Source: Caulobacter segnis (GTDB lineage Bacteria; Pseudomonadota; Alphaproteobacteria; Caulobacterales; Caulobacteraceae). From it: 64,000 nucleotides of DNA. Location: contig NZ_JARQWW010000004.1 of assembly GCF_029543125.1 (NCBI RefSeq), forward strand, positions 124,001 to 188,000, given 5' to 3'. The notes beneath the pieces are model-generated. The model worked only from the letters and a program-made list of their open reading frames with translations. It did not search any database and had not been told where the DNA came from. Both the position numbers and the translations under genes were made by a program. This document shows, piece by piece, positions 26,084-36,000 of this stretch. The first letter of the stretch is position 1; each line of letters begins with the position of its first letter.

Positions 26084-26427
26084 ACGTGATGAGCTACAAG
26101 GGATATTCAGCGCGCGTCGAGTATGATGACGAGGACGGGATTTTCTTCGGCCGCGTCGCCGGACTGAGCGACGGGATCAACTTCCACGGCGAAACCGTCG
26201 CTGAGCTGAAGGCCAATTTCCACGAGGCGGTCACCGGCTACCTCGACGTCTGCGCCCGCGCGGGCAAGAGCCCGCAAAAGGCCTATTCCGGCCAGATCAT
26301 GGTGCGGGTGGATCCTCAGGTGCACGCCCGATCCGCCAAGGCAGCGGAACTTGCCGGCAAGAGCCTCGCCGCCTGGGCGGAGGAAAAGCTCAGTGACGCC
26401 GCGGAGCGCGAATTGAAGCGGGCCTAG
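26080..26427 (+). CDS. hicB: HicB-type antitoxin
   Basis: The 115-residue protein has the partially degraded RNase H fold of HicB (MSYKGYSARVEYDDEDGIFFGRVAGL, GETVAELKANFHEAVTGYLDVC) followed by a C-terminal ribbon-helix-helix-like DNA-binding part (GQIMVRVDPQVHARSAKAAELAGKSLAAWAEEKL). The ATG at 26080 overlaps the hicA stop; a second ATG three codons downstream is an alternative. It neutralises HicA and probably represses the operon through the TGCTTGCA sites. Confidence 0.93.
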   Translation: MNVMSYKGYSARVEYDDEDGIFFGRVAGLSDGINFHGETVAELKANFHEAVTGYLDVCARAGKSPQKAYSGQIMVRVDPQVHARSAKAAELAGKSLAAWAEEKLSDAAERELKRA

Positions 26428-26682
26428 GACCTCCCCTTCGCTCACCGAACTTCCGCCTGGAGACAGGGGAAGCGCCTCAATCGGGGTGGTGCGGTCACCC
26501 CCCAAGGGGTGCATCCGCACATTCTTCGGAAAACACGCCCGCATCCTCCCAAACATTCTGAAAATCCGCGCAAGGCGCCGGTTTACATTCGGCCCCGGTT
26601 GTTTCCTCATTCCGGTGGGCGTCGCTGTTCGCGCGCCGGGTCCGAGAGGGCCGTTGACGTCATTTCCCCGGGGGGATTTTCA

Positions 26683-28200
26683 ATGAAGAAACTGCTCGTC
26701 GCCGCTGTGTCGGCGCTCGTCCTGGCCGGCCCGGCCGTGGCCCAGGAAGGCCCGCGTCCCGACGGCGCCCCCCGTGAACGCGCCGACGGCGCGATACCGC
26801 CCCCCGTCGTCTCGGTGACCAAGCACACCGGCACCTTCGGCGGCCAGAAGATCAGCTACCGCGCCATCGCCGGCGAGACCTATCTGAAGGACAAGGACGG
26901 CAAGCCGCTCGCGGCCATCACCTCCTACAGCTACATCAAGGAAGGTCCGACCGATCCGAACCGTCCGGTGACCTTCCTGTGGAACGGCGGCCCGGGCTCC
27001 GGCTCGGTGTGGCTGCACATGGGCGCCTTCGGGCCCAAGCGCGTGGTCGTGCCCTCGGACGCCAAGGACGACGGCGCCCCGCCCTTCCCGATCATCGACA
27101 ACCCGGACTCGCTGCTCGACGTCACCGACATCGTGTTCATCGACCCGGTGGGCACCGGCTACAGCCGGGCGCTCGGCAAGACCGATCCGTCCAACTACTG
27201 GGGCGTGACCAAGGACGCCAAGTCCATGGCCGAGTTCATCCGCCTTTGGCTGAACGAGCATGGCCGCTGGAATGCGCCGAAGTTCATCGGCGGCGAAAGC
27301 TACGGCACCACCCGTTCGGCGGCGGTGATCAACGAGCTGGAAGGCAGCTACACCGACGTGTCGGTCAACGGCATCCTGCTGATCTCGTCGATCCTCGACT
27401 TCAGCCAGGCCGCCGATGCGCCCGGCAACGAGCTGGGCTACGTGACCAACCTGCCGTCGATGGCGGCCACCGCCTGGTACCACAACAAGGTCGCCAACAA
27501 GCCGGCCACGGTCGAGGAGTTCGTCGCCGAAGCCCGCGCCTGGGCGCTGGGGCCCTACGCCTCGGCCCTGCTGAAAGGCAACTCGCTGACCGCCGAGGAG
27601 CGGGCCGCGATCCTGCCGCAGCTGTCGCGCTTCACCGGCGTGTCGCAGGCCTATCTGTCCAACGCCAACCTGCGCCTGTCGCCGAGCCGCTTCTACAAGG
27701 AGCTGCTGCGTGACCGGGGCCTGACCATCGGCCGCCTGGACACCCGCTACACCGGCGTCGACTACGACAACGCCGGCGACCGTCCGGACAACGATCCCAG
27801 CTTCTACGGCATCGACGGCGCCTACACCGCCGCCATGAACGCCTATTCGCGCGAGACCCTGAAGTACTCGCCCGACGTGGTCTATTCGTCGATCGGCGCC
27901 ACGGGCAACTGGGACTGGAACATCGGCGGGCCGCGCGGCGGCTCGGGCTACCTGAACGTGGCCCCCTACATCGGCAAGGCCCTGCGCGAGAACAGCGGCC
28001 TGCGCGTGTGGGTCGGCCAGGGCTACTATGACTTCGCCACCCCGTTCTTCGGGGCCGAGTACTCGCTGAACCGCACGGGCATCCCCACGGACGGCCGCAT
28101 CCAGTGGCACTACTACCATGCCGGCCACATGATGTACGTGCGCGACGAGGACCTGCGTAAGCTGTCCACCGACATCCGCGCCTTCATCAAGGCCCGGTAA
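26683..28200 (+). CDS. Exported S10-family serine carboxypeptidase
   Basis: The 505-residue protein has a Sec signal peptide (residues 1-20, ending AVAQ) and the S10 carboxypeptidase fold. It shows the oxyanion-hole motif NGGPGSGSVWLHMGAFGP, the nucleophile Ser206 in GGESYGTTRSA and the catalytic His482 in AGHMMY. Family members remove C-terminal residues from peptides at acidic pH, and bacterial copies act in the periplasm. The start at 26683 was chosen because it begins a clean signal peptide; the open frame upstream has no coding character. It ends four bases from the convergent LprI-like gene. Confidence 0.92.
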   Translation: MKKLLVAAVSALVLAGPAVAQEGPRPDGAPRERADGAIPPPVVSVTKHTGTFGGQKISYRAIAGETYLKDKDGKPLAAITSYSYIKEGPTDPNRPVTFLWNGGPGSGSVWLHMGAFGPKRVVVPSDAKDDGAPPFPIIDNPDSLLDVTDIVFIDPVGTGYSRALGKTDPSNYWGVTKDAKSMAEFIRLWLNEHGRWNAPKFIGGESYGTTRSAAVINELEGSYTDVSVNGILLISSILDFSQAADAPGNELGYVTNLPSMAATAWYHNKVANKPATVEEFVAEARAWALGPYASALLKGNSLTAEERAAILPQLSRFTGVSQAYLSNANLRLSPSRFYKELLRDRGLTIGRLDTRYTGVDYDNAGDRPDNDPSFYGIDGAYTAAMNAYSRETLKYSPDVVYSSIGATGNWDWNIGGPRGGSGYLNVAPYIGKALRENSGLRVWVGQGYYDFATPFFGAEYSLNRTGIPTDGRIQWHYYHAGHMMYVRDEDLRKLSTDIRAFIKAR

Positions 28201-28204
28201 GACG

Positions 28205-28582
28205 TCAGCGCGCCAGCCGCTCCAGTTCGACGGCGCGCATGGCGGTCAGCTCCAGATGGCAGGCGGCGCGCTCGACCATGTCGATCGTGCCGCCCGTCAG
28301 GTTCTCCTCACACTCGGCGTCGCGCCGCTTGATCCAGGCGCGCTGAACATCACGAAGACTGTTGCGGTCGCCAGGCGACCGCCTGGCCATGACGGCCTTG
28401 TAGGCGGCGTTCAGCCGCGCATCCTGACGCCCCCGCTCCTCATTGAAGCAAGTGGCCATGGCGACGCTCACGCCCCTGGCCGCGTCGTCACCGGCGAGGC
28501 AGGCGTCGAGGGCCGGCGAGTATTCCTTCTTCGGGTCAATCTCGGCCGCGCCCAGCGCGAGGCTCAGGAGCAGTCCGATCAT
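28205..28582 (-). CDS. LprI-like/DUF1311 secreted protein
   Basis: The 125-residue protein has a short signal peptide (MIGLLLSLALGAAE) and a lysozyme-inhibitor LprI-N/DUF1311 domain: CLAGDDAARGVSVAMATCFNEERGRQDARLNAAYKAVMAR, and LRDVQRAWIKRRDAECEE. Four conserved cysteines are visible. Its start overlaps the stop of the upstream MmcQ/YjbR gene (ATGA), so the two are co-transcribed. Some family members inhibit lysozyme; this has not been shown for most. Confidence 0.8.
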   Translation of the reverse strand: MIGLLLSLALGAAEIDPKKEYSPALDACLAGDDAARGVSVAMATCFNEERGRQDARLNAAYKAVMARRSPGDRNSLRDVQRAWIKRRDAECEENLTGGTIDMVERAACHLELTAMRAVELERLAR

Positions 28583-28929
28583 TTGCTCTGCTTCGGCTTG
28601 GGTTTCTTCTTCGGCTTGGGTTGGGCCAGCAGATGCGCCGCCTTCAGGGCCGAGGCCAGGGTCGGCTCGTCCACCGTCAGCAGGTCGCAACGCGTGGCGC
28701 CCATGCGGCCCCAGCCGCCGGCGACCGGCGCGAAGGCGTGCGGCGCCTGCTCGCACCAGAAGTCGCGATGGTCTGGATCGAACATCAGGTTGATGTCCGG
28801 CGCGGCGGGATCGAGGGTGGCGAAGGTCTTGCGCGGGGTCTTGAACGCCACGCGATGAAAATGCGGCGCCTCGCTGGCGCCGTCCAGCGCCAGACAAAGC
28901 TCCCGCGCCCGCTCCACCGTCACCGCCAT
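28579..28929 (-). CDS. MmcQ/YjbR family protein
   Basis: The 116-residue protein matches MmcQ/YjbR: VERARELCLALDGASEAPHFHRVAFKTPRKTFATLD, then DINLMFDPDHRDFWCEQAPHAFAPVAGGWGRMGATRCDLLTVDEPTL. It ends in a lysine/proline-rich tail (QPKPKKKPKPKQSK) absent from many relatives. ATG at 28929 follows GGGAGG. Proteins of this CyaY-like fold are suspected to bind DNA, but no function is established. Confidence 0.85.
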   Translation of the reverse strand: MAVTVERARELCLALDGASEAPHFHRVAFKTPRKTFATLDPAAPDINLMFDPDHRDFWCEQAPHAFAPVAGGWGRMGATRCDLLTVDEPTLASALKAAHLLAQPKPKKKPKPKQSK

Positions 28930-28996
28930 CACCAGGCCTCCCGCATTCAGGAGATCAGGTTAGCAGCCGACGGCTGAAGGACCAGCCCAGGCCGTT

Positions 28997-29890
28997 CTAT
29001 CCGAGGCCGTTCAGGCGACGGGCGGCGGTGAGGGTGTTCTGCAGCAGGCAGGCGATGGTCATCGGCCCCACCCCGCCTGGCACGGGGGTGATGAAGCCGG
29101 CCACGGCCTTGGCTTCATCGAAAGCCACGTCGCCCACCACGCGGGTCTTGCCCGCCGCCGCCGCTTCCGGATCGCGAGCCGGGATGCGGTTGATGCCCAC
29201 GTCGATCACCGCCGCGCCCGGCTTGATCCAGTCGGCCGTGACCATCTCGGGCCGGCCCACGGCGGCGACCACGATGTCAGCCTCTCGGCAGACGGCCGGC
29301 AGGTCGGCGGTGCGCGAATGGGCGATGGTGACGGTGCAGTCGGCGGCCAGCAGCATCTGGGCCATGGGCTTGCCCATCAGGTTGGAGCGGCCGATGACCA
29401 CGGCGCGCTTGCCCTTCAGGTCGCCCAGCCGGTCCTTCAGCAGCATCATGCAGCCCAGCGGCGTGCAGGGCGTCAGGGCCGGCAGGCCGCTGGCCAGACG
29501 GCCGGCGTTGACGACGTTCAGGCCGTCCACGTCCTTGTCCGGGCTGATGGCGGCGACGATGCGGTCCTGGCTCAGATGCGCTGGCACCGGGAACTGCACC
29601 AGGATGCCGTGGATGGCTGGGTCACCGTTCAGCTCCGCCACCAGGCGCATCAGATCCGGCTCGCTGACGTCGGCCGGCAGGCGATGGGTGACCGAATACA
29701 TGCCGGCGGCCTCGGTCTGCTCGCCCTTGTTGCGCACATAGATCTGGCTGGCCGCATCCTCGCCCACCAGCACCACGGCCAGACCCGGGGTGATCCCGTG
29801 GTCGGCCTTCAGCGCGGCGACCTCCTCGGCGATGCGCCCGCGCAGATCGGCCGCGAAGGCCTTGCCGTCGATGATGGTCGCTTCAGCCAT
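28997..29890 (-). CDS. folD: Bifunctional methylene-THF dehydrogenase/cyclohydrolase FolD
   Basis: The 297-residue enzyme interconverts 5,10-methylene- and 10-formyl-tetrahydrofolate in one-carbon metabolism. Conserved features are [14 protein letters not shown] (catalytic lysine), [38 protein letters not shown], the nucleotide-binding [18 protein letters not shown] and [21 protein letters not shown] at 29890 gives the usual length; the open frame further upstream is not conserved. It is a single gene on this strand, followed upstream by a Nudix gene about 60 bases away. Confidence 0.96.
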   Translation of the reverse strand: MAEATIIDGKAFAADLRGRIAEEVAALKADHGITPGLAVVLVGEDAASQIYVRNKGEQTEAAGMYSVTHRLPADVSEPDLMRLVAELNGDPAIHGILVQFPVPAHLSQDRIVAAISPDKDVDGLNVVNAGRLASGLPALTPCTPLGCMMLLKDRLGDLKGKRAVVIGRSNLMGKPMAQMLLAADCTVTIAHSRTADLPAVCREADIVVAAVGRPEMVTADWIKPGAAVIDVGINRIPARDPEAAAAGKTRVVGDVAFDEAKAVAGFITPVPGGVGPMTIACLLQNTLTAARRLNGLG

Positions 29891-29949
29891 GGGGCGCACT
29901 CCGGTTGTCGCGCCACCGCCTAGTCGCTCGCCGGCCAATAGGCAACCGC

Positions 29950-30396
29950 TCAGGCGGCCCGGGCGCGCATCCAGAACAACAGGGCCACGGCGTGCGCCTC
30001 GTGGCGCAGGCAGGTCAGGGCCTCGCCGGGATCGAGCCAGACCAGGGTGTGGTCATCCTCGATCTTCAGGGCGGCGTCCTCGCCATCGACGATCACCTCG
30101 TAGACGCCGCCGCGATTGTTCACGGGCGTCTTTGGGTCCTTCAGGAAGCGCTGGGCGACGTTGACCACCCGCCGGCCAAGGCTGACCTTCAGCCCCGTCT
30201 CCTCGCCAAACTCGCGGACCAGGGCTTTCGCCTCATCCTCGCCGGGGTCGATCGCGCCGCCCGGCAGGTCCCAGTGACGGCCGCCGTCGCGGACGACCTC
30301 CACCAGGGCGACCTTCCCATCCCGCCCGGCGATCCCGAAAGCCGCCGGCCGCTCCACATAGGTCAGGCCGGATTTGGGCTCGCCGAACTGCAGCAT
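29950..30396 (-). CDS. Nudix hydrolase
   Basis: The 148-residue protein contains a complete Nudix box, [24 protein letters not shown], split around the REFGEET catalytic core, within a strand-rich fold ([18 protein letters not shown]). Such enzymes hydrolyse nucleoside diphosphates linked to other groups. The substrate cannot be read from the sequence. It lies three bases downstream of the S1/P1 nuclease gene on the same strand. Confidence 0.9.
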   Translation of the reverse strand: MLQFGEPKSGLTYVERPAAFGIAGRDGKVALVEVVRDGGRHWDLPGGAIDPGEDEAKALVREFGEETGLKVSLGRRVVNVAQRFLKDPKTPVNNRGGVYEVIVDGEDAALKIEDDHTLVWLDPGEALTCLRHEAHAVALLFWMRARAA

Positions 30397-30399
30397 GGA

Positions 30400-31416
30400 T
30401 CAGTCCTTACCGTAGAGGTCCTTCCAGGGATCGCCGCCCTCGGCCACCTGCTTGACCGAGATGGTCGGGCGATAGCCGATCACGCCGTTGGCGCTTTCAC
30501 GCCAGGCCATGACGACGAGGTCGCGCAGCTCCGAGGCGCCGGCGGCGATGCGGTCGTTCAGGAAAGCGGCGCCGCGGGTGTTGGGTTCCGTGCTGAACGC
30601 CTTCTCGCCCCACAGGACATAGAGCGGCTCCACATGGCCCGCCGATTCCGTGAGGAAGTTGGTGAAGCGCTGATCCACCGGGCAGTTGCAGTCGGCGAAC
30701 GGCTTCATCCGCGCCCTGGCCGAGGCGGCGGTGACGTTGGCCACAACGGCCTCCCCCTCGAACACGCCGTGCACGCTGCGTTCCTGGCTGTAGCCCTTGG
30801 GGTTGGGATAATCGCCCCAGCCGTTGAAGTGGACCGAGGCGTGCAGGGGCTGGGCGCTGTCGCCCACATAGTGCGCCCAGACGCCCAGGTCGCGCATCAG
30901 CAGGGCTTCGCGGCGGATGCGGTCGGCGCGGTAGTATTTCAGGCGCCCGGCATTCTTCTCGCGCTTCTCGACGATGGTCAGGATGCGCCAGTAGGTGAAG
31001 TCCTTGACCAGCTGCTGGTAGCCGTCGATCAGCGAGAACTGCAGGTATCCGGCCTTCCACATGTCGAGATTGTGGGCGCGAAGGCCGGTCTCGTAGTCGG
31101 CCTTGGTGGCCGGCAGCGGCAGGAACGACGGTCCACCCAGCACCTTGCCCGCCTCGTCCAGGTCCACGAAGTGGCCCGGATCGCGGTCATGGTCGTGGAC
31201 GCGGCCGGAGCCCTTGGAGCGGTCCAGCTCGCGGGCGTATTCGCCGATGTCGTCCACGGCCCTGGGCGTGCGCAGGAAGGCGGGCACCTCGGCCGGCAGG
31301 GCCTGGGTCGCCAGCTGCCCCACCAGGCGGTGGCCGTAGGCGCCCCAGGCGAAGGCCGGCGCGGCGGGCGCGATGGCGGCGAGGCTGAGAGCGATGGCGA
31401 GTGCGGCGCGGCGCAT
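30400..31416 (-). CDS. Exported S1/P1-type nuclease
   Basis: The 338-residue protein has a signal peptide ending AFA. The mature protein starts WGAYGHRLV, so the N-terminal tryptophan can provide the zinc ligand typical of S1/P1 nucleases. Other ligand motifs are DPGHFVDLD, WAHYVGDSAQPLHASVHFNGWGDYPNPKG and the C-terminal GAAFLNDRIAAGASELRDLVVMAW. The enzyme should cleave single-stranded nucleic acids or 3'-nucleotides in the periplasm, perhaps for phosphate scavenging. It is longer than P1 by about 60 residues. Confidence 0.88.
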   Translation of the reverse strand: MRRAALAIALSLAAIAPAAPAFAWGAYGHRLVGQLATQALPAEVPAFLRTPRAVDDIGEYARELDRSKGSGRVHDHDRDPGHFVDLDEAGKVLGGPSFLPLPATKADYETGLRAHNLDMWKAGYLQFSLIDGYQQLVKDFTYWRILTIVEKREKNAGRLKYYRADRIRREALLMRDLGVWAHYVGDSAQPLHASVHFNGWGDYPNPKGYSQERSVHGVFEGEAVVANVTAASARARMKPFADCNCPVDQRFTNFLTESAGHVEPLYVLWGEKAFSTEPNTRGAAFLNDRIAAGASELRDLVVMAWRESANGVIGYRPTISVKQVAEGGDPWKDLYGKD

Positions 31417-31433
31417 GAAGGGTCTCCGAAGGA

Positions 31434-32021
31434 TCAGACGATGCCGAGGGCGGCTTCGACACGCGCCACCCAGGCCGTGACGGCGGGATAGTCGGAAAGA
31501 TCAAACCCGCCTTCGTGGGCGACGCGGGTATAGGCGACAAGCGCGACATCCGCGAGACTGACGGCCTGGCCGACCAGGAAGCCGCCGCCTTGCAGGGCGT
31601 CGTCCATGCGCTTCAGCGCCGCGGCGCCACGCTCATAGATGCGCTCGCCGATCTCCTCGCGTGTCTTGCCCATGTAATGCATGTGGAAGCGCGCCACGGC
31701 GACATAGGGCTCGTGGCTGTACTGCTCCCAGAACAGCCATTCCATCATCCGGGCGTGGTCATAAGGATCGGCCGGGACCAGGACGGAATCACGCGCCATC
31801 CAGCCGATGATGGCGTTCGACTGGGCCAGCGGTCGGCCGTCTTCCAGAATAATCATCGGCACCTGGCCGGCCGGATTCAAGGTCAGGAACTCCGGCGTCC
31901 GGGTCTCCGCGTTCACCACGCTGGTCTCGGTCCAGACGTATGGAATCCCTAGAAAATCGGCGACCCACTTAACCTTGAGACAATTGCCGGAGATGCTGTC
32001 GCCATAGACGCGCAGGGACAC
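31434..32021 (-). CDS. Glutathione S-transferase family protein
   Basis: The 195-residue protein has a thioredoxin-like N-terminal domain (RVYGDSISGNCLKVKWVADFLGIPYVW, then NPAGQVPMIILEDGRPLAQSNAIIGWM) and a helical C-terminal domain with the N-capping motif QAVSLADVALVAYTRVA. A GTG start at 32021, preceded by TTGGAG, fits the family N-terminus best; the frame is open upstream without conserved residues. The serine in the DSISGNC segment is the candidate catalytic residue. The substrate is unknown. Confidence 0.88.
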   Translation of the reverse strand: MSLRVYGDSISGNCLKVKWVADFLGIPYVWTETSVVNAETRTPEFLTLNPAGQVPMIILEDGRPLAQSNAIIGWMARDSVLVPADPYDHARMMEWLFWEQYSHEPYVAVARFHMHYMGKTREEIGERIYERGAAALKRMDDALQGGGFLVGQAVSLADVALVAYTRVAHEGGFDLSDYPAVTAWVARVEAALGIV

Positions 32022-32112
32022 GGTGCGACTCCAAGGAGGTTGCCGGAGCCGTCTTGATAGCCTAAGCAATGGCCCGCACAACCAGATACGCCGCCAAAGA
32101 GGACCACCTCCC

Positions 32113-32610
32113 ATGCGTCGCCTTGTTGGCCTTGTGGCCGCCATCACCGTCGCGGCCGGTTTTTCCTCGGCCGCTCACGCAAACAACGCCCAGACGACGG
32201 GATCCGATCCCATGGGCGATCTGATCATCGGCGCGCTGTCGGCGATCACGCCCGGCATCGTCGACATGAAGCTGAAGGCCACGCTGTATCACGCGGGCGC
32301 CCGCGGCGTCGGCGCGCTGGACAGCCTGGGCTGCAAGGTCGTGGCCATGCGCACGGCGGCCATCGACAGCAAGCTTATCCCCCGCCGCACCGTGCTCTTC
32401 ATCAAGGAGACCGTTGGCCTGCCCATGCCTGACGGCGGCGTGCATGACGGCTACTGGTACGCCTCCGACGTGGGCGGCGCGATCAAGGGCGAGCGCATCG
32501 ACCTCTTCACCGGCTCCGGCCGCGGCTCCATGAGCCCGATGATGCCGCTGAACCTGTCCAGGCTCAGCGTCTCGAAGGTCGGCCAGTTCAAGGGCTGCCC
32601 GCCCAGGTAA
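32113..32610 (+). CDS. Exported 3D-domain protein
   Basis: The 165-residue protein has a signal peptide (residues 1-24, ending AHA) and a C-terminal 3D (Asp-Asp-Asp) domain: GCKVVAMRTAAIDSKLIPRRTVLFIKET, then DGGVHDGYWYASDVGGAIKGERIDLFTGSG. The three aspartates are in AAIDS, ASDVG and RIDLF. This domain occurs in MltA-type lytic transglycosylases; alone it is found in small cell-wall-associated proteins. ATG at 32113 starts the signal peptide; the upstream open frame is not conserved. Confidence 0.85.
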   Translation: MRRLVGLVAAITVAAGFSSAAHANNAQTTGSDPMGDLIIGALSAITPGIVDMKLKATLYHAGARGVGALDSLGCKVVAMRTAAIDSKLIPRRTVLFIKETVGLPMPDGGVHDGYWYASDVGGAIKGERIDLFTGSGRGSMSPMMPLNLSRLSVSKVGQFKGCPPR

Positions 32611-32687
32611 GGGCAAAAACCACCTCAGGTTGAAGTCCGCGAAGCTTTCGGACAAACTCGATGGGCGTTCAACCCGTCGGAGCTCCC

Positions 32688-32987
32688 ATGCGCCTGCTGA
32701 TCCTGTGCGCCGCCAGCCTGTCCCTGATCGCGCCCGCCGCCGTGGCGCAGACCCGATTGAACCAGCCCCCGCAATACGCGCCCTATTCGTGGCCGACGCC
32801 GAGGCCGCGCTTCGATCTTCCGCCGCCGAAGAAGAAAAACACCGCGCTGGCGGCCGCCGGGACCAACCAGGCCGCGGACTCCGCCCGCGCCGCTGAGGAA
32901 ACCTCCGCCGCGAGCACCCGCTCCACGCGTCGCGGAGCCACCCGCATCCCGCGATCAACGGTGCAGCACGACCGCAGCCGTCTGTAG
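32688..32987 (+). CDS. Small exported hypothetical protein
   Basis: The 99-residue protein has a clear signal peptide (MRLLILCAASLSLIAPAAVAQ) and a low-complexity mature part: proline-rich (NQPPQYAPYSWPTPRPRFDLPPPKKKN) then rich in Ala, Ser, Thr and Arg. An in-frame ATG nine codons upstream is possible but lacks signal character at its start. No family is recognised. It follows the 3D-domain gene by 77 bases on the same strand. Confidence 0.55.
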   Translation: MRLLILCAASLSLIAPAAVAQTRLNQPPQYAPYSWPTPRPRFDLPPPKKKNTALAAAGTNQAADSARAAEETSAASTRSTRRGATRIPRSTVQHDRSRL

Positions 32988-33042
32988 AAAACGCGGCCGC
33001 GCCGGCGTCATCCAAACCCGGACGCTCGCCGCGCGCTCGAAG

Positions 33043-36000
33043 CTACTCCACCAGCGCCTGACGCTGGGCGTCGTTCAGGGACTGGATTTGCGCGGCGGTC
33101 ATGCCTGCGACCTGCTCGTCGGTCAGGGCCGCGATGTGGGCGGCGGACAGACGGTCAAGCTGGGCGGCCGAGAAGCTCGCGATCTGGGTCGGCGCGAAGA
33201 GCGACATCTGAGTGGTCGTCAGGGCGTCGAGAAGATCCGCCGCCAGCGACGCGACCTGGAATCGCGTCAGGGCCGACACCTGGGTGGTCGAGAAGCGTCC
33301 CAGGTCGGTGATCGACATGGCGCGCATCTGGGTGGCGCTCAGGCCCTGGATCTGGGTGGGCTCGAGGAAGGCGATCTGGGTGGCGGCCAACAAGCCAAGC
33401 GCGCCTTCGGCCAGTCCGCGCAGCTGGCTTTGGCTGAGCGCGCGGATCTGGGTCTCGGCGAGCGCGGCCAGGCGGTCCGGCGCCAGTCGTCCCAGCTGGC
33501 TGGCGCCGAGCCCCCGCACCTGGGTCGCGTCAAGGCCGCCGATCTGCGTGGCGCTGAGGCCGGCGAAATTGGTGGTCGACAGGGCGCCCAGTTGAGAGCC
33601 GCTGAAGGCGGCGATCTGGGCCGGGGTGAATTCGGCGAAATCGCCCGCCCCGAGCGCCCGCAGCTGGGCCACCGTGAGCCCGCGGGTCTGGGTCGTGGTG
33701 AGCTGGCCCACCTGGGTGCTGGTCAGCTGCGCGAAGGCCTGGGCGGCCATGCCCGCCAGTTGGCTGGGCTTCAGGCCGGCGATCCTGGTCTGATCGAGAC
33801 CGACGAAACGGTCGCCGGGCAACGCCGCCATCTGAAGCGTCGTCAGACCGCTCAGCTGCTCGGCTCCGAAACGCGCGAAATCGGCAGCGCTCAACTCCTT
33901 CAGCTGGGCGACGGTCAAGGAGCGCATCTGGGTCGCGCTGAGGGACTGCAGCTGGGTGTCCGCCAGCCCCGAAAGCTGACCGGCGCTCAGGGCCGCAAGC
34001 TGGATGCTGTTGAGCGCGGCGAGCTGTGTCGATGCGAACTCGGCCAGATCTCCGGCGCTGAGCGCCCTGATCTGCTGGGCGGTCAGGCCGCGTATCTGGC
34101 TGGCCTCCAGGGAGGCTACCTGGGTCGCCGTGAGCGAGGTGAACTGGGCCGGCTTCAGTCCGGCCAGTTGCGCCGCGCTCAGACCGTCAAGCGCGGCCTC
34201 GCCAAGCAGGGCCAGCGACGACAGCCCGCTCAGCTGCCCTCCGCTCAGCACCTTCAGCTGGGCGCCGCTGAACCGGGCGACTCCCGTGGCGTCCAGGGCC
34301 GACAGCTGCGTGGCCGCCAGCGCCTTCAGTTGAGCGGCGCTGAGCACGGCGACCTGGCCGGCGTCGAGGCCCGCGAAGGCGGTCGCCGAGAGGCTCTTGA
34401 TCTGGGACGGGGCCAGGGCGGCGACTTGGGCCGGATCAAGGTCGCCGATCCGCGTCGCCGAAAGTCCGGCCAGTTGCCCGGCGCTCAGCGCCTTCAGCTT
34501 GGCCGGGTCCAGCGCCTGCATCTGGGCGGCGTCGAGGGTATTGAGATTGGTCGCCGAAATCGCCCCGAACTGAAGCGTCGAGAAGGCGGCGATCTGCGCA
34601 TCGCCAAGGGCGCTGAAGGCGGTCACGTCCAGCGACCGTATCTGCGCGGCGCTGAGTCCCTTGATCTGGTCGATGCTCAACTGGCCAAACTGGGTGGCGC
34701 TGAACTGATCGAGAAGCGTGGTCGACAACCCCGTCATCTGCCGGGCCGAAAGCGCGCCGATCCAGGTCTGGTCGAGCGCCCCGGCCGCCGTGGCGCCGAG
34801 CGCCGCCAGCTGGCCGATCGACATGGCCTGTATCTGCGTCGTCTCGAACTCGTCCAGATCCGTCAGGCTGAGCCCGGCCATCTGGGCGACGGTGACCCCG
34901 CGCATTTGCGACGCGCCCAGCGCCTGGACCTGCGTGCGGTCCAGCGCCGAAAGATGCGCCGCGCTGAGCGCCCCCACCTGCGTGCCGCTCATGGCGCTGA
35001 TCTGGGTGGTCCCGAACTCCGCCACGTCGCCCAGGTCCATGGCGGCGAGCTGGCTGGCGGCGATGCCGCGCACCTGGCTGGCGTCCAGGGAGCGCACCTG
35101 GGTGGCGTCGAGACCGAGGAAGTTGGTGGTCGACAGCGCTCCGATCTGCCCGCCGGTCAGGGCGGAGATCTGGGTGGCGCTGAGCTGCGCGAAGGCCCCC
35201 GCGTCGAGCGCCCGCACCTGGTTGGCCGACATGCCCCGGATCTGGGACACGCTCAGCAGGCCGACCTGCGTCTGGTTCAATCCGGCGAAGGCGGCCGGGG
35301 TCAGCCCCTGCATCTGGCTGGCCGGCAGCGACCTGATCTGGGTGGCGTCCATGGCCCCAAGGGCGCCGGCGCCGAGCACCGCCAGCTGGCTCGCCAGGAG
35401 GCCGCCGATCTGTTCGGGGCCAAAGCGCAGGATTTCAGCCGTTGTCAGGGCCTTCAGCTGCGCCGGCGCAAGGCCGCGCATCTGGGTTCCAGCCAAGGCC
35501 CGCACCTGCGTCTGGTCGAGGGCGGCCAGCTGGGCGCTGCTGAGCGCGCCGACCTGCGCCGTGCTGAGGGCGGCGATCTGGATCTGGCCGAACTCGGCGA
35601 AGTCGGCCGCTCCCAGGGCCTTCAGCTGGGACGAGGTCAGCCCCTTGACCTGGGTCGCGTCCAGGCCGCGCATCTGGGTGACCGACAGGCTCTGCAGGTT
35701 GGTCGCCGACAGGGCGCCAAGCTGGGCGCCGGTCATGGACGACACCTGGGTCGTGCTGAACTCGGCGAAATCGGCGGCGCTGAGGCCACGCAGCTGGGCC
35801 ACGCTGAGGCCGCGGATCTGGCTGGCGTCCAGGAAGCCGACACGGGTGGCGTCGAGCTGGGACAGAGCCTGGGCGGTCAGTCCGGCCAGTTGCCGGGCGC
35901 TGATGGCGTCGAGCTGGGTCGCCACCAGGGCGTTGAGCGCGGTGTCGGTGAGGCCTGACAGCTGCTGACCCGACAGCGCTCCAAGCTCGACCGCGTCGAA

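Noticed and set aside
33088..35958. A 956-codon open frame on the plus strand opposite the octad-repeat gene
   Set aside because: It arises because the repeat's codons contain no stop in the antisense frame. It is Arg/Gly/Leu-rich, lacks a ribosome binding site, and the minus-strand gene has clear protein-level periodicity.
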